In this document: one piece after another, positions 51,429 through 60,259 of the stretch
Layout of the letters: each line of letters starts with the position of its first letter
How positions within the stretch are numbered: position 1 is the stretch's first letter
Assembly (NCBI RefSeq): GCF_026340095.1
Contig: NZ_JAPEPO010000001.1
Coordinates: forward strand, 8,142,501-8,206,500
Source: Streptomyces sp. NBC_01446
Lineage (GTDB): Bacteria > Actinomycetota > Actinomycetes > Streptomycetales > Streptomycetaceae
Reading direction: 5' to 3'
DNA length: 64,000 nucleotides
Position numbers and translations under genes: made by a program
Notes under the pieces: generated by a model
Told to the model about the DNA's origin: nothing
Databases searched by the model: none
The model's input: the letters and a program-made list of their open reading frames with translations, nothing else

Positions 51429-52325
51429 ATGGCAAGCCTGTCAGCCCGTGCCCAGCGACGCACCGCCGCGATGCTCCTGGCACCGTTCTTCGTTCTCTTC
51501 AGCGCCGTCACCGTGGCCCCGCTGCTCTACGCGGGCTGGATGAGCCTGTTCACCACCCGCACGTCCGGCCTCGGCTTCGGCGGCACCGAAGAGGTCTTCG
51601 CCGGTCTGGACAACTACGTCCGCGCCCTGTCGGACCCGGCGTTCCGCGACGGATTCATCACCATCGCCGCCTACGTCGCGATCTATATCCCGGTGATGAT
51701 CGGCGGCGCGCTGGCCCTCGCCCTGCTGCTGGACTCGGCGCTGGTCAAGGCACGCGCCTTCTTCCAGCTGGCGCTGTTCCTCCCGCACGCGGTGCCCGGT
51801 CTGATCGCGGCGCTCATCTGGGTCTACCTGTACACCCCGGGGCTGAGCCCGGTGATCGGCTTCCTCAGCGCCGGTGGCCTCGACATCAGCTTCTTGTCGG
51901 CGGACAACGCGGTGTTCTCGGCGGCGAACATCGCCGTCTGGGAGTGGATCGGCTACAACATGGTGATCTTCTACGCCGCGCTCCAGGCGGTGCCGGGCGA
52001 GACCCTCGACGCGGCGAAGATCGACGGTGCGGGCGGCATCCGTACCGCCCTGTCGATCAAGGTGCCCATGATCCGCCCGGCCATCGCCCTGTCCGTGCTG
52101 TTCACGGTGATCGGGTCCGTCCAGCTCTTCACGGAACCGAAGGTCATCTACAGCGCCTCCAGCTCGATCGGCAGCAGCTGGACGCCCAACATGTACGTCC
52201 AGGCCGCCGCCTTCACCCACAACGACTTCGGTCTGGCAGCAGCAGCCTCGCTGCTCATCGCGCTGTTCGCCGCGGTGCTGTCCTTCCTAGTCACCCGTTT
52301 TTCGCGCAGCAGGAGCCAGGCGTGA
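51429..52325 (+). CDS. Sugar ABC transporter permease, MalF type, 298 aa
   Basis: Six hydrophobic helices begin with TAAMLLAPFFVLFSAVTVAPLLYAGWMSLF. The EAA cytoplasmic loop that contacts the ATPase is visible as LDAAKIDGAGGIRTALSIKVPMIRPAIA. ATG 51429 follows TTGAGGAAGG. The stop overlaps the next permease by GTGA (4 bp), indicating coupled translation. Confidence 0.92.
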   Translation: MASLSARAQRRTAAMLLAPFFVLFSAVTVAPLLYAGWMSLFTTRTSGLGFGGTEEVFAGLDNYVRALSDPAFRDGFITIAAYVAIYIPVMIGGALALALLLDSALVKARAFFQLALFLPHAVPGLIAALIWVYLYTPGLSPVIGFLSAGGLDISFLSADNAVFSAANIAVWEWIGYNMVIFYAALQAVPGETLDAAKIDGAGGIRTALSIKVPMIRPAIALSVLFTVIGSVQLFTEPKVIYSASSSIGSSWTPNMYVQAAAFTHNDFGLAAAASLLIALFAAVLSFLVTRFSRSRSQA

Positions 52326-53275
52326 CCAAGACAACGACACTCAGCGCCCCGGCGCCCACCGCGGCGGCCCCCGACCGGAAGAGCCGGAGCAGGCCGACCG
52401 GGCGCAGTCCGCGGAGCCCCCGCAAGCGCTCCTCGGCCCTGCTGTCCAAGACCGGCGTGACCGCGATGCTGGGCCTCGCCGCCCTCTACACACTCCTGCC
52501 GATGCTCTGGCTGGTCCTGTCGTCCACCAAGAGCCGCAAGGACCTCTTCGCGACCAACGGCTTCGCACCGGGCAAGGACTTCGCGCTCTTCGACAACCTC
52601 AGCCACCTGTTCCAGGTCGACAACGGCATCTATCTGCGCTGGTTGGCGAACACGGTCCTGTACGCGGGTGTCGGCGCGCTGCTGGCCACGGTGTTCAGCG
52701 TGGCCGCTGGGTACGCGTTCGACAAACTCGCCTTCCCCGGCAAGGAGAAGCTCTTCTCCTTCGTCCTGCTGGGCGTCATGGTCCCCGGAACCGCAATGGC
52801 GATCCCGCTGTACCTGATCGCTGCCAAAGCCGGTCTGGTGAACACCTTCTGGGGCGTGTTCGTCCCCGGCCTCGTCTTCCCGTTCGGGGTCTACCTCGCC
52901 CGCGTGTTCAGCGCGGCCTACGTACCCAACGAGGTGCTGGAGGCCGCCCGGATGGACGGGGCCGGCGAGTTCAAGGCCTTCTGCCGCATCGCCTTCCCCA
53001 TGCTCGCACCCGCCTTCGTGACCATCTTCCTCTTCCAGTTCACCCAGATCTGGAACAGCTTCTTCCTGCCCCTGGTGATGCTGTCCGACAAGCACCTCTA
53101 TCCGGTCAACCTCGGGCTGTACGTCTGGTACTCGTCCGCGCTCTCCCAAGGACACCCGCAGGACTACCTCCTGGCCGTCGTCGGATCGCTGGTGTCCGTC
53201 GCCCCCCTGATCGTCCTCTTCCTGATGCTCCAGCGGTACTGGAAGTCCGGCATGACCGCCGGCGCGGTCAAGTAG
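52322..53275 (+). CDS. Sugar ABC transporter permease, MalG type, 317 aa
   Basis: A roughly 40-residue Ser/Arg/Pro-rich cytoplasmic leader precedes six helices. The EAA loop is EAARMDGAGEFKAFCRIAFPMLAPAF, and the family signature RVFSAAYVPNEVLEAARMDGAGE is intact. GTG 52322 overlaps the MalF-type gene by 4 bp. No ATPase gene is in the locus; as in many Streptomyces sugar importers a shared MsiK-type ATPase encoded elsewhere presumably energises it. Confidence 0.92.
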   Translation: MTKTTTLSAPAPTAAAPDRKSRSRPTGRSPRSPRKRSSALLSKTGVTAMLGLAALYTLLPMLWLVLSSTKSRKDLFATNGFAPGKDFALFDNLSHLFQVDNGIYLRWLANTVLYAGVGALLATVFSVAAGYAFDKLAFPGKEKLFSFVLLGVMVPGTAMAIPLYLIAAKAGLVNTFWGVFVPGLVFPFGVYLARVFSAAYVPNEVLEAARMDGAGEFKAFCRIAFPMLAPAFVTIFLFQFTQIWNSFFLPLVMLSDKHLYPVNLGLYVWYSSALSQGHPQDYLLAVVGSLVSVAPLIVLFLMLQRYWKSGMTAGAVK

Positions 53276-53296
53276 GCCATCGTCTTGAGGATCCCC

Positions 53297-54307
53297 ATGC
53301 CATCCACCCAGCCACGCCCGCGCGCCCTGTTCGCCATGGGCTGCCCACACCGCGATGCCCTCTTCCCGCCGACCGCCGTCCAACGGCTGACCCGTCACGT
53401 CGACATCGATCCGCAGCTCGTCGCCGAGGACTTCGGCCAGGTTCCGGACCTGGCGACTGTCGAACTCCTGATCACATCCTGGGGATGCCCCCCGCTCGAC
53501 GACACCGTGCTGGCCCGAATGCCGGCCTTGAAGGCCGTCGTACACGCCGCGGGAAGCGTGAAACACCACGTGACCGAGGCGTGCTGGGACCGCGGACTCC
53601 TCGTCTCCACCGCGGCCGCCGCCAACGCCGTACCTGTCGCTGAGTACACCGTCGCCGCAGTCCTCTTCGCCAACAAGCGAGTACTGGAGATCGGCGGGCT
53701 CTACCGCGAACATCGAGCCGCCCTGGACTGGTCGGCGCGCTTTCCCGGCTTCGGCAACTACCGCAAGACCGTCGGCGTGGTGGGCGCATCCCTGGTGGGG
53801 CGCAGGGTGCTGGAGCTGCTGCGCCCCTACGACTTCGAAGTCCTGCTGGCCGATCCGCACATCGACGCGGCGACGGCCGAGGCGTTGGGAGCCCGGCTCG
53901 TCGACCTCGAGGAGATGCTCGCTGTCTGCGACGTCGTCTCGCTCCACGCCCCCGCTCTGCCCGAGACCTACCATCTGATGGATGCCCACAGGCTGTCGCT
54001 CCTGCGGGACGGCGCCACACTCATCAACACCGGGCGGGGCTCGCTCATCGACACCCAGGCCCTCACCGCAGAAGCCTCGTCAGGACGCATCCACGCCGTC
54101 CTCGACGTCACCGATCCCGAGGTGCTGCCGCAGACATCGCCGCTGTACTCGCTGCCCAACGTACTCCTGACCCCGCATATCGCCGGCTCGCTCGGCGGCG
54201 AGCTCGAGCGCATCACCCGGAGCGCCCTGGACGAGGTCGAACGCTACTGCGCCGGGCGGGAGTTCAACCATCCCGTGACCCGCGCGGCCCTGACGACTTC
54301 CGCGTGA
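53297..54307 (+). CDS. D-2-hydroxyacid dehydrogenase family protein, 336 aa
   Basis: The Rossmann motif is TVGVVGASLVGRRVLELL followed by LADPH. The catalytic Arg lies in INTGRGSLIDTQAL, the Glu in LDVTDPEVLP and the His in LLTPHIAGS. These enzymes reduce or oxidise 2-keto/2-hydroxy acids with NAD(P). Downstream of a sugar importer it may process an acidic sugar derivative. ATG 53297 is preferred over TTG 53285. It is 21 bp after the permease stop, so it belongs to the operon. Confidence 0.88.
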   Translation: MPSTQPRPRALFAMGCPHRDALFPPTAVQRLTRHVDIDPQLVAEDFGQVPDLATVELLITSWGCPPLDDTVLARMPALKAVVHAAGSVKHHVTEACWDRGLLVSTAAAANAVPVAEYTVAAVLFANKRVLEIGGLYREHRAALDWSARFPGFGNYRKTVGVVGASLVGRRVLELLRPYDFEVLLADPHIDAATAEALGARLVDLEEMLAVCDVVSLHAPALPETYHLMDAHRLSLLRDGATLINTGRGSLIDTQALTAEASSGRIHAVLDVTDPEVLPQTSPLYSLPNVLLTPHIAGSLGGELERITRSALDEVERYCAGREFNHPVTRAALTTSA

Positions 54308-54432
54308 GTTCCTGGGCGACCGACGCTCATCCCTGTACTGCTGGATCGGGGGTTGCCGCCCTGCCTTGACCCCATTACAACGCGGGCCCGACCTCCGCAA
54401 CTCCCATGCCTGTCACACCTCGGAGTGCCACC

Positions 54433-55209
54433 ATGCCCCACACCGGCCACCTGTCGGACGTTCTCGTCTACACCCGCACCACGGGCTACCGCCACGACTC
54501 CATCCACGCCGGGACGGCCGCACTGCGCGAGCTCGGCGAGGCGCACGGCTTCACGGTGGAGGCCTCCGAGAACCCCGCGGTCTTCACGGATGCCTCCCTG
54601 GCAGGGCGCAGTGCCGTGGTCTTCCTGTCCACGAGCGGCGAGGTGCTCACCCCGGACGGACAGGCAGCGCTGCGGCGCTGGATTGCGGACGGCGGCGGCT
54701 TGATGGGCGTTCACTCCGCCGCGTACACCGAGTACCAGTGGCCGTACTACGGCGACCTGCTCGGCGCGCGCTTCGCCCGCCACCCCGCCGTCCAGCCCGG
54801 CACCGTGCTGGTCGAAGACCAGAGCCATCCGGCGATGGCCCACCTCCCGCTGCGGTGGGACGGGAACGACGAGTGGTACGACTTCCGCAGCAATCCGCGC
54901 CGACCCGGCGTACGCGTCCTTGCCACCATCGACGAGTCCGGTTACGAGGGCGGCGGCATGGGCGACGATCACCCCGTGGTCTGGTGCAAGGAGTTCGGCG
55001 CCGGCCGTTCCGTCTGCACAACGCTGGGTCACGCGATCGACGCCTACACCGCCCCGGCCCTCCGCCGCCACCTCCTGGGCGGCCTGCGCTGGGCGTCGGG
55101 CGCGGCGGGCGGACCTTCGCGATCAGCGGCTGCAGATCTGCCTCCAGCTCGGTGTGCGCGTCCAAGAGCGGACCCACCCACTCCCGCAGGATCTGCACGG
55201 AGCCGCTGA
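54433..55209 (+). CDS. ThuA-domain protein with an altered C-terminus, 258 aa
   Basis: Pattern of the ThuA/trehalose-utilisation family (class-I-glutamine-amidotransferase-like fold): VLVYTRTTGYRHDSIHAGTAAL, LTPDGQAALRRWIADGGGLMGVHSAAYTEYQWPYYGDLLGARFA, HPVVWCKEFGAGRSVCTTLGHAIDAYTAPALRRHLLGGLRWASG. The family is found in sugar loci and related to 3-keto-sugar metabolism. After GGLRWASG the last 35 residues are low-complexity and seem to be foreign, as if the 3' end had been replaced. ATG 54433. Confidence 0.75.
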   Translation: MPHTGHLSDVLVYTRTTGYRHDSIHAGTAALRELGEAHGFTVEASENPAVFTDASLAGRSAVVFLSTSGEVLTPDGQAALRRWIADGGGLMGVHSAAYTEYQWPYYGDLLGARFARHPAVQPGTVLVEDQSHPAMAHLPLRWDGNDEWYDFRSNPRRPGVRVLATIDESGYEGGGMGDDHPVVWCKEFGAGRSVCTTLGHAIDAYTAPALRRHLLGGLRWASGAAGGPSRSAAADLPPARCARPRADPPTPAGSARSR

Positions 55210-55235
55210 CCGCGGACGGCCGCGCGGCAGCGGCC

Positions 55236-55679
55236 TCATTCTGACCTGGGGGAGGGCGGCTGGCCCCACTGCGCCTCCAGCGCCCTCCGCAGGGCGTCGA
55301 CCGGCTCCCGGCCGATCCGCTCGGCGAGTTGCGCTTCCAGCCGTTCAAGAATGACGCCGGCCTGGCGGTGCGCGCGTTCCCCTTCCCGGGTACGCCGGAT
55401 CAGGCGCTGCCGGGCGGAGGTGGGGTCGGGAACCTGTTCGAGCAGTCCGGCGGCGATCAGGCCGTGCACGGCCTGGTGTGCGGTCTGCCGGGTCACGCCC
55501 ATGCGCCGCGCCAGCTCCGAGACCGTGGTGCCCTCGTCGTCCAGTACGGCGAAGAGCTGCGCCTGCGTCGGGGAGACCGGCGCGGCACCGCCCGCTTCCA
55601 TGGCCGCCAGCAGCCCTTCTTCGAACCAGCGCCGGGCATCACCGAGCAGTTGAGGGAGGTTGCGGCGGGTGGATTGCAT
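55236..55679 (-). CDS. MarR-family transcriptional regulator, 147 aa
   Basis: The winged helix (SPTQAQLFAVLDDEGTTVSELARRMGVTRQTAHQAVHGLIAAGLLEQVPDPTSARQRLIRRTREGERAH) is typical, flanked by dimerisation helices. It is divergent from the cupin gene, and a perfect TGTCAGG/CCTGACA palindrome lies between them. It therefore probably represses itself and the cupin-hydrolase operon. Confidence 0.85.
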   Translation of the reverse strand: MQSTRRNLPQLLGDARRWFEEGLLAAMEAGGAAPVSPTQAQLFAVLDDEGTTVSELARRMGVTRQTAHQAVHGLIAAGLLEQVPDPTSARQRLIRRTREGERAHRQAGVILERLEAQLAERIGREPVDALRRALEAQWGQPPSPRSE

Positions 55680-55745
55680 GTGTTCCTCACGGCGACAGGG
55701 GACGGGGGTCGGGCTCGCCTCAAGGGTTGCCCACCGGCATCTTCC

Positions 55746-55764
55746 ATGTCAGGCTACCTGACAT
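55746..55764. promoter_or_regulatory. Palindromic operator between marR and cupin genes
   Basis: ATGTCAGGCTACCTGACAT has perfect 8-bp arms around CTA, in the 114-bp divergent intergenic region and 30 bp before the cupin start. The size and symmetry suit a MarR dimer. Confidence 0.75.
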
Positions 55765-55793
55765 TCCTGGTGGAAGCCGATCCGAGGAGACCC

Positions 55794-56348
55794 ATGACCA
55801 TCGAGTACGCCACCCGATACCGGCGGGCCTCGCGCATACCCGCCGAGGTGGGCAAGCCCTACTTCATCGAGAAGGGCGAGGGCGACCGTGCTCACCTGTT
55901 CGGTGACCTGGTCACCATCTACGCGGGCGGTGAGCAGACCGAGAACACCTTCAACTTCTTCACCGTCGAAGGTCCCAAGGGCGACCTCATCCCGGCCCAC
56001 CTGCACTCGGACACCCACGAGGTCTTCTACATCGCCGCCGGCGCGGTCCGGCTGTTCGTCGAGGACACCGAGGGCAACCAGCAGGAGAAGCTGCTCACCC
56101 CCGGCGACTTCGGCTTCGTGCCCAAGAGTTGCCCGCACGCCTACCGTATGGAGCGCCACCACAGCCAGGTCGTCGGCGTCGCCGCCGGCCCCGGGAGCAC
56201 TTTCGAGCGGTTCTTCGAAAACCTCGGCGCGCCCGCCGAGCAACTCGGCCTGCCCACCGAGCCGGTCATCCCGGAACCCGGCAAGTTCGTAAGCGTCCCC
56301 GAGCAGTACGACGTGCGTTTCCTGCCGGACCACCAGTGGCGGACCTGA
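55794..56348 (+). CDS. Cupin-domain dioxygenase-like protein (quercetin dioxygenase type), 184 aa
   Basis: The bicupin/monocupin metal motif is visible as PAHLHSDTHEVFYIAAGAVRLFVED (His-x-His and Glu) with the later His in VPKSCPHAYRM, so the 3-His/1-Glu metal site appears complete. Family members include quercetin 2,3-dioxygenase and related flavonoid oxygenases. ATG 55794 has GAGGAG 7 bp upstream. The stop overlaps the hydrolase start by one base (TGATG). Controlled by the divergent MarR regulator, perhaps responding to an aromatic ligand. Confidence 0.8.
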   Translation: MTIEYATRYRRASRIPAEVGKPYFIEKGEGDRAHLFGDLVTIYAGGEQTENTFNFFTVEGPKGDLIPAHLHSDTHEVFYIAAGAVRLFVEDTEGNQQEKLLTPGDFGFVPKSCPHAYRMERHHSQVVGVAAGPGSTFERFFENLGAPAEQLGLPTEPVIPEPGKFVSVPEQYDVRFLPDHQWRT

Positions 56349-57262
56349 TGACGTCAGCCGAACCCTCGGTGCGGGAACTGATCGTCGCGCCCCACCCGGA
56401 CCGCGCCCCCTTGCCGCCCGCCGATGAGAGGGAGCCCGGCGTACGCGAGCTGCGCGGCGTGCCCTACGGCGTTGTCGAGGGCGGCCGTCCGCTGGAGCTG
56501 GACCTGTGGTTGCCAAAGGTCAACCAGGCAGGGCCTGTTCCGCTGGTGCTGTTCGTGCACGGCGGCTCCTGGCGCCGGGGGCGACGCGATGACATGGGCC
56601 CGTGCATGCGGTCCTGGGTTCCGGGGCCTTTCGCGCGCATCGCGTCTGCGGGCTTCGCCGTGGCCTGTGCCGACTACCGGCTCAGCGGCGAGGCCACGTT
56701 CCCCGGCGCGCTCGACGATCTGCGCGCCGCGCTGCGCTGGCTCACCCTGCGCTCCGCAGAACTGGACATCGACACCGAGCGGACGGTGGTGTTGGGAGAG
56801 TACGCCGGCGGACACCTCGCCTCACTCCTCGCCCTGACACACACCGACCCGTCACCGGCCGGTGCGGTGATCTGGTACGCCCCGAGCGACCTGACCACTG
56901 CACGGGGCTCCTTCGCTCCCGAAGACCCTGCCACCCCCGAGGCCCTGCTGCTCGGCGCGGCCCCGGCCGCAGTCCCGCAGCGCGCCCGCGCGGCCAGCCC
57001 CGTCGCCCAGGTCCGCGCCGGTGCGCCACCGTTCCTTCTCGTCCACGGCGACGAGGACACCTTGGTGGCCTGCTCACACAGCGAATCCCTCGCCGCGGCA
57101 CTGGAGCAGGCCCAGGTGCCGGCCTGGCTGTGGAAAGTCACGGGCGGCGACCACGGCTGGCACCGGCTGCCTGATGCCCAAGTCGAGGAAATCTTCACCC
57201 GATCCCTGACCTTCGCTCGTCACCTCGTCACCTCGTCACCTCGTCACCTCGTCACCTCGTGA
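56348..57262 (+). CDS. Alpha/beta hydrolase (BD-FAE/esterase type) with Tyr at the nucleophile position, 304 aa
   Basis: The oxyanion-hole motif VLFVHGGSWRRG (residues 68-79) and the late residues LVHGDEDTLV (Asp) and GGDHGWHRLP (His) fit the esterase family. The nucleophile elbow, usually GxSxG, reads GEYAGG with Tyr152 (TAC at 56801-56803) in place of Ser (TCC needs one base change). The enzyme may therefore be inactive or act differently. The last residues are encoded by an 8-bp tandem repeat, and the stop falls in its sixth copy. It overlaps the cupin gene by one base. Confidence 0.8.
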   Translation: MTSAEPSVRELIVAPHPDRAPLPPADEREPGVRELRGVPYGVVEGGRPLELDLWLPKVNQAGPVPLVLFVHGGSWRRGRRDDMGPCMRSWVPGPFARIASAGFAVACADYRLSGEATFPGALDDLRAALRWLTLRSAELDIDTERTVVLGEYAGGHLASLLALTHTDPSPAGAVIWYAPSDLTTARGSFAPEDPATPEALLLGAAPAAVPQRARAASPVAQVRAGAPPFLLVHGDEDTLVACSHSESLAAALEQAQVPAWLWKVTGGDHGWHRLPDAQVEEIFTRSLTFARHLVTSSPRHLVTS

Positions 57263-57263
57263 C
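57216..57263 (+). repeat. 8-bp tandem repeat spanning the 3' end of the hydrolase gene
   Basis: Five perfect copies of CTCGTCAC followed by CTCGTGAC. The unit length is not a multiple of three, so gain or loss of a unit shifts the frame of the last codons and removes or moves the stop. Confidence 0.9.
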
Positions 57264-57606
57264 CGGGAGGGCGAGTGGGGTGAGAGTGCCAAGGGTGTGC
57301 CGCGCAATCGAGTTGGGGGCTGCGATGTCCTCGTGAGCACTCCACGAGGCGCGTCCGGACTGCGGGGATGAGGTATTCGGCAAGGGCAGGGCGACGGCCG
57401 GGATGATGCGGCGTCGTCGGACTTGGTCGCGATAGATGTCGTGGTCGTACCCGCGGTCGGCGAAGAGGGAGTCCGGCTTGCATCGTGGGTGTCCGGTACG
57501 GCCTCTGATCGGTGGGATGGCGTCGAGCAGGGGCATGAGCTGGGTGACGTCGTGCGGTTGCCGCCGGTGAGGATCACAGCGAGCGGTGTGCCATGCCCGT
57601 CTGTGA
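57244..57606 (-). pseudogene. IS5-family transposase fragment
   Basis: On the minus strand LITDGHGTPLAVILTGGNR, then in a shifted frame CKPDSLFADRGYDHDIYRDQVRRR, match the DDE core of Streptomyces IS5-type transposases (the second Asp lies in ADRGYDHD). Two frameshifts and loss of both ends make it a remnant. The IS1380 element has inserted on its 5' side, at the TTAA at 57607. Confidence 0.7.
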
Positions 57607-59282
57607 TTAACCTCGCGCTTTCACGAGGTGGGGTGTCCGATGCTTGATCAAATAAGCGGAGAGTGCTCCTGACCTGCAACGATGGGACTTGTCTAGGGTC
57701 CTGTTGGCTTCACGGAAAGAAGCACTCTCCAGGTGAAGAAGCGTATCGGGTCGTACGGTCGTACCGGCGTGTCCGCATCGAGGGCGGCGGCCGGGCGGTG
57801 GTCTCGCAGGCCGGGGGTGTGCTGCTGGTCGAGACAGTCCGCAAGGCCGGCCTGGACGCCGCGATATCAGCAGCGCTGACGCCGTGGCGGAAGGTTCGGG
57901 CGGTGCACGATCCGGGCAAGATCCTGCTGGACGTGGCCCTGGCGGTCGCGCTGGGCGGGGACTGCCTCGCGGATGTCGCCATGCTGCGGGCCGAGTCGGC
58001 CGTGTTCGGGCCGGTGGCCTCCGACCCGACGGTCTCCCGCCTCGTCGACACCCTCGCAGCCTCCGAGGAGAAGGCCCTGCGGGCCATCCGTGCCGCGCGG
58101 GCTGAAGTCCGCCGACGTGTCTGGCGGTTGGCCGGCCGGGAAGCGCCTGACGCGGGCGGGACGGTGACCGTGGACCTCGATGGTGTGCTGGTGATCGCGC
58201 ACTCGGACAAGGAGGACGCCGCACCTACGTGGAAGCGAACTTACGGCCACCACCCGCTGATGGGGTTCGTCGACCACGGGCCGGGCGGCACGGGTGAACC
58301 GGTCGTGGCTCTGCTCAGACCAGGCAACGCGGGATCGAACACGGCGGCCGACCACATCACCGCCACCCGGCTGGCCTTGGCCCAGCTGCCGAAGAAGTAC
58401 CGACGCGGGCGCCGCACCCTGATCCGCACCGACTCCGCGGGCGGCACCCACGACTTCGTCGCCTGGCTCGCTCAGCGGGGACGGTGGCTGTCCTACTCGG
58501 TAGGCATGGTGATCACCGAGCAGGTCCACCAGCATGTGATGAAGGTTCCGGCATCGGCCTGGACGGCGGCCGTCGAGGCGGACGGCGAGATCCGCGACGG
58601 CGCCTGGGTCGCCGAACTCACCGGCGACGTTCTGGACGGCTGGCCCAAGGGCATGCGGCTGATCGTCAGGAAGGAACGACCGCACCCCGGGGCCCAGTTG
58701 CGGCTCACGGATGCGGACGGCATGCGGCTGACCTGTTTCGCGACCAACACCTCGGGCCGGCCGATCGCCGAGCTCGAGCTCCGTCACCGGCTGCGGGCCC
58801 GGGCCGAGGACCGCATCCGAAACGCCCGGGCCACCGGCCTGCGGAACCTGCCCCTGCACCGCATGGCCCAGAACCGGATCTGGCTGGAGATCGTGCAGAT
58901 CGCTCTCGACCTGCTGGCCTGGATGCCGATGCTCGCCCTGACCGGCAAGGCCCGTGTCTGGGAACCCCGCCGACTGAGGCTCCGCCTGTTCACCGCGGCC
59001 GGACAGCTCGTGACCACCGGCCGTCGGCGGATCCTCCGCCTGGCCCGGCACTGGCCCTGGACCGGTCACATCACCGCAGGCCTCGACCGGCTCACCCAAC
59101 TGCCCGACCCTGGCTGACCAACGGATTTCCCGTCCCTTCGACAGCACCCCAACACCCGGAGCAGTGGAATCCGGCGCCCCCCCGAGACGACACTCGGGCC
59201 CTCGGCCTGCACAGCCTCAGCCCACGACACGAAAACGGTCCACCGACTCCGTCGGCGGACCGTCACGAAACTTCGAGGTTAA
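57607..59282 (+). mobile_element. IS1380-family insertion sequence with TTAA target duplication
   Basis: The left end at 57611 (CCTCGCGCTTTCACGAGG) and the reverse complement of the right end at 59278 (CCTCGAAGTTTCGTGACGG) share CCTCG and the central TTTC. Both are flanked by TTAA (57607-57610 and 59279-59282), a 4-bp target duplication as expected for this family. The interval holds one transposase gene. It is inserted into the remnant of an IS5-type transposase. Confidence 0.75.
57663..59117 (+). CDS. IS1380-family DDE transposase, probable frameshift at the extreme 5' end
   Basis: The body, from AVVSQAGGVLLVETVRKAGLDAAI onward, is a normal IS1380 transposase. It contains LLDVALAVALGGDCLADVAMLRAESAVFG, the DDE Asp residues in GTVTVDLDGVLVIAHSDK and TLIRTDSAGGTHDFVAWL, and the C-terminal RLRLRLFTAAGQLVTTGRRRILRLA. 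The family-typical start is GTG 57733 (VKKRIGSYGRTGV), preceded by CCAGG, but it lies in another frame. Two extra bases near 57770 (GTGT for GT) would explain this. The body frame itself is open from GTG 57663. Activity is therefore doubtful. Confidence 0.8.
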   Translation: MLLTCNDGTCLGSCWLHGKKHSPGEEAYRVVRSYRRVRIEGGGRAVVSQAGGVLLVETVRKAGLDAAISAALTPWRKVRAVHDPGKILLDVALAVALGGDCLADVAMLRAESAVFGPVASDPTVSRLVDTLAASEEKALRAIRAARAEVRRRVWRLAGREAPDAGGTVTVDLDGVLVIAHSDKEDAAPTWKRTYGHHPLMGFVDHGPGGTGEPVVALLRPGNAGSNTAADHITATRLALAQLPKKYRRGRRTLIRTDSAGGTHDFVAWLAQRGRWLSYSVGMVITEQVHQHVMKVPASAWTAAVEADGEIRDGAWVAELTGDVLDGWPKGMRLIVRKERPHPGAQLRLTDADGMRLTCFATNTSGRPIAELELRHRLRARAEDRIRNARATGLRNLPLHRMAQNRIWLEIVQIALDLLAWMPMLALTGKARVWEPRRLRLRLFTAAGQLVTTGRRRILRLARHWPWTGHITAGLDRLTQLPDPG

Positions 59283-59304
59283 GCAGCTGTTTCTGATTCC
59301 TTGA

Positions 59305-59760
59305 TCAGTCGTTAGCCATGTCGTGGATGATCGCGGTGACCTCGCTGTGCCCTTTGAGTCCTTGCTGGGGGCCTACTGGCTGGAATCTGAGTCCGATGAT
59401 CAGCGTGGTGCGGCGGAGTGTGAAGGCGTCACCGATCTGTTGCCGTCTCGGACCGGCCGGGCTGTCATAGTCGCTCTCGCTGCGGTCACCGTGCTTGCCG
59501 CGGTGGTGGCGGCCATGGTGTAGGCCATCCAGCGGACGCGCGCCGACAGTGGTGGGGTGAGGAGCGGACGGGCGGGGTCCTTCTTGCTCCGGGTGAGACG
59601 CCTGGTCATGAGGGTGATGGCGGCCCAGGTGGTCAGGGTTTCGGAGTTCTGGACGAGCCGCTTCAGCCCGACCGTCGACCATTCCAGCCACTCGGCGGCC
59701 TGCTTGGGTTCGGCAGCGGAGGGACACAGGGCCCAGGGAGCTTGCCAGCTGTGGTCAGCG
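59305..59760 (-). pseudogene. Transposase fragment(s) of unclear family
   Basis: The minus strand encodes SAAEPKQAAEWLEWSTVGLKRLVQNSETLTTWAAITLMTRRLTRSK, then a hydrophobic segment and, in another frame, an end LKGHSEVTAIIHDMAND. The style is that of an IS transposase C-terminus, but I do not recognise the family, and at least one frameshift is present. Confidence 0.4.
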
Positions 59761-59789
59761 AAAGCTGTTCCAGTGCCGCACGGCGAGCC

Positions 59790-59990
59790 CAGTAGGGCTG
59801 TCGCGGTGAGGTCTACGTGCGCGCGCTGCTGAAGACGCTCGAAGGCCAACCGGCCGCCCTCCCACACCACCAGTTCCCCGTCGAGCGCAGTGTAGTCGGG
59901 CAGCTGTGAGGCCGCGGCGATGATTTCGGGAAAGGCCCCCGTCAGGTTCCCGCCGCTGTGGGAACGGATCTGGACCCGGTCGCCGGTTCA
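59790..59990 (-). pseudogene. ATP-dependent DNA ligase (LigD-type) fragment
   Basis: The peptide QIRSHSGGNLTGAFPEIIAAASQLPDYTALDGELVVWEGGRLAFERLQQR corresponds to motif III/IIIa of ATP-dependent DNA ligases, where the Glu of DGELV binds the nucleotide. Neither the catalytic Lys region nor the OB fold remains. The fragment runs into the transposase remnant. Confidence 0.65.
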
Positions 59991-60224
59991 CCGTCCCAGC
60001 AGCGCCCGGTAGCCGTCGTTCTCCAGAATCTGGCGTGTCTCATAAGACATGGGCCCGTCGAGACGACCGGGCTTATACACCTTGCCTCTGGCTGCCAGAA
60101 ATGGGTCGGCTTCGGCCGGCCCCCTCGTCGAGTCTAATACCAGAGCAGCCGTGGCGGCCGCGTCGGCGGGCGGATGCCGGAGCGTGACTGCACACGGATT
60201 GACGCTCACTGCGGCGATCCCCAA
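59988..60224 (-). CDS. Small frame of unknown function, 78 aa
   Basis: Minus-strand ATG frame divergent from the SpoIIE phosphatase gene, ending LDGPMSYETRQILENDGYRALLGR. Third-position bias is weaker than in confirmed genes and no family is recognised. It may be a spurious frame or remnant. Confidence 0.25.
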   Translation of the reverse strand: MGIAAVSVNPCAVTLRHPPADAAATAALVLDSTRGPAEADPFLAARGKVYKPGRLDGPMSYETRQILENDGYRALLGR

Positions 60225-60259
60225 GCTGGTGGGAGGGGCTGGTTGAAGGGACCGCAGTC

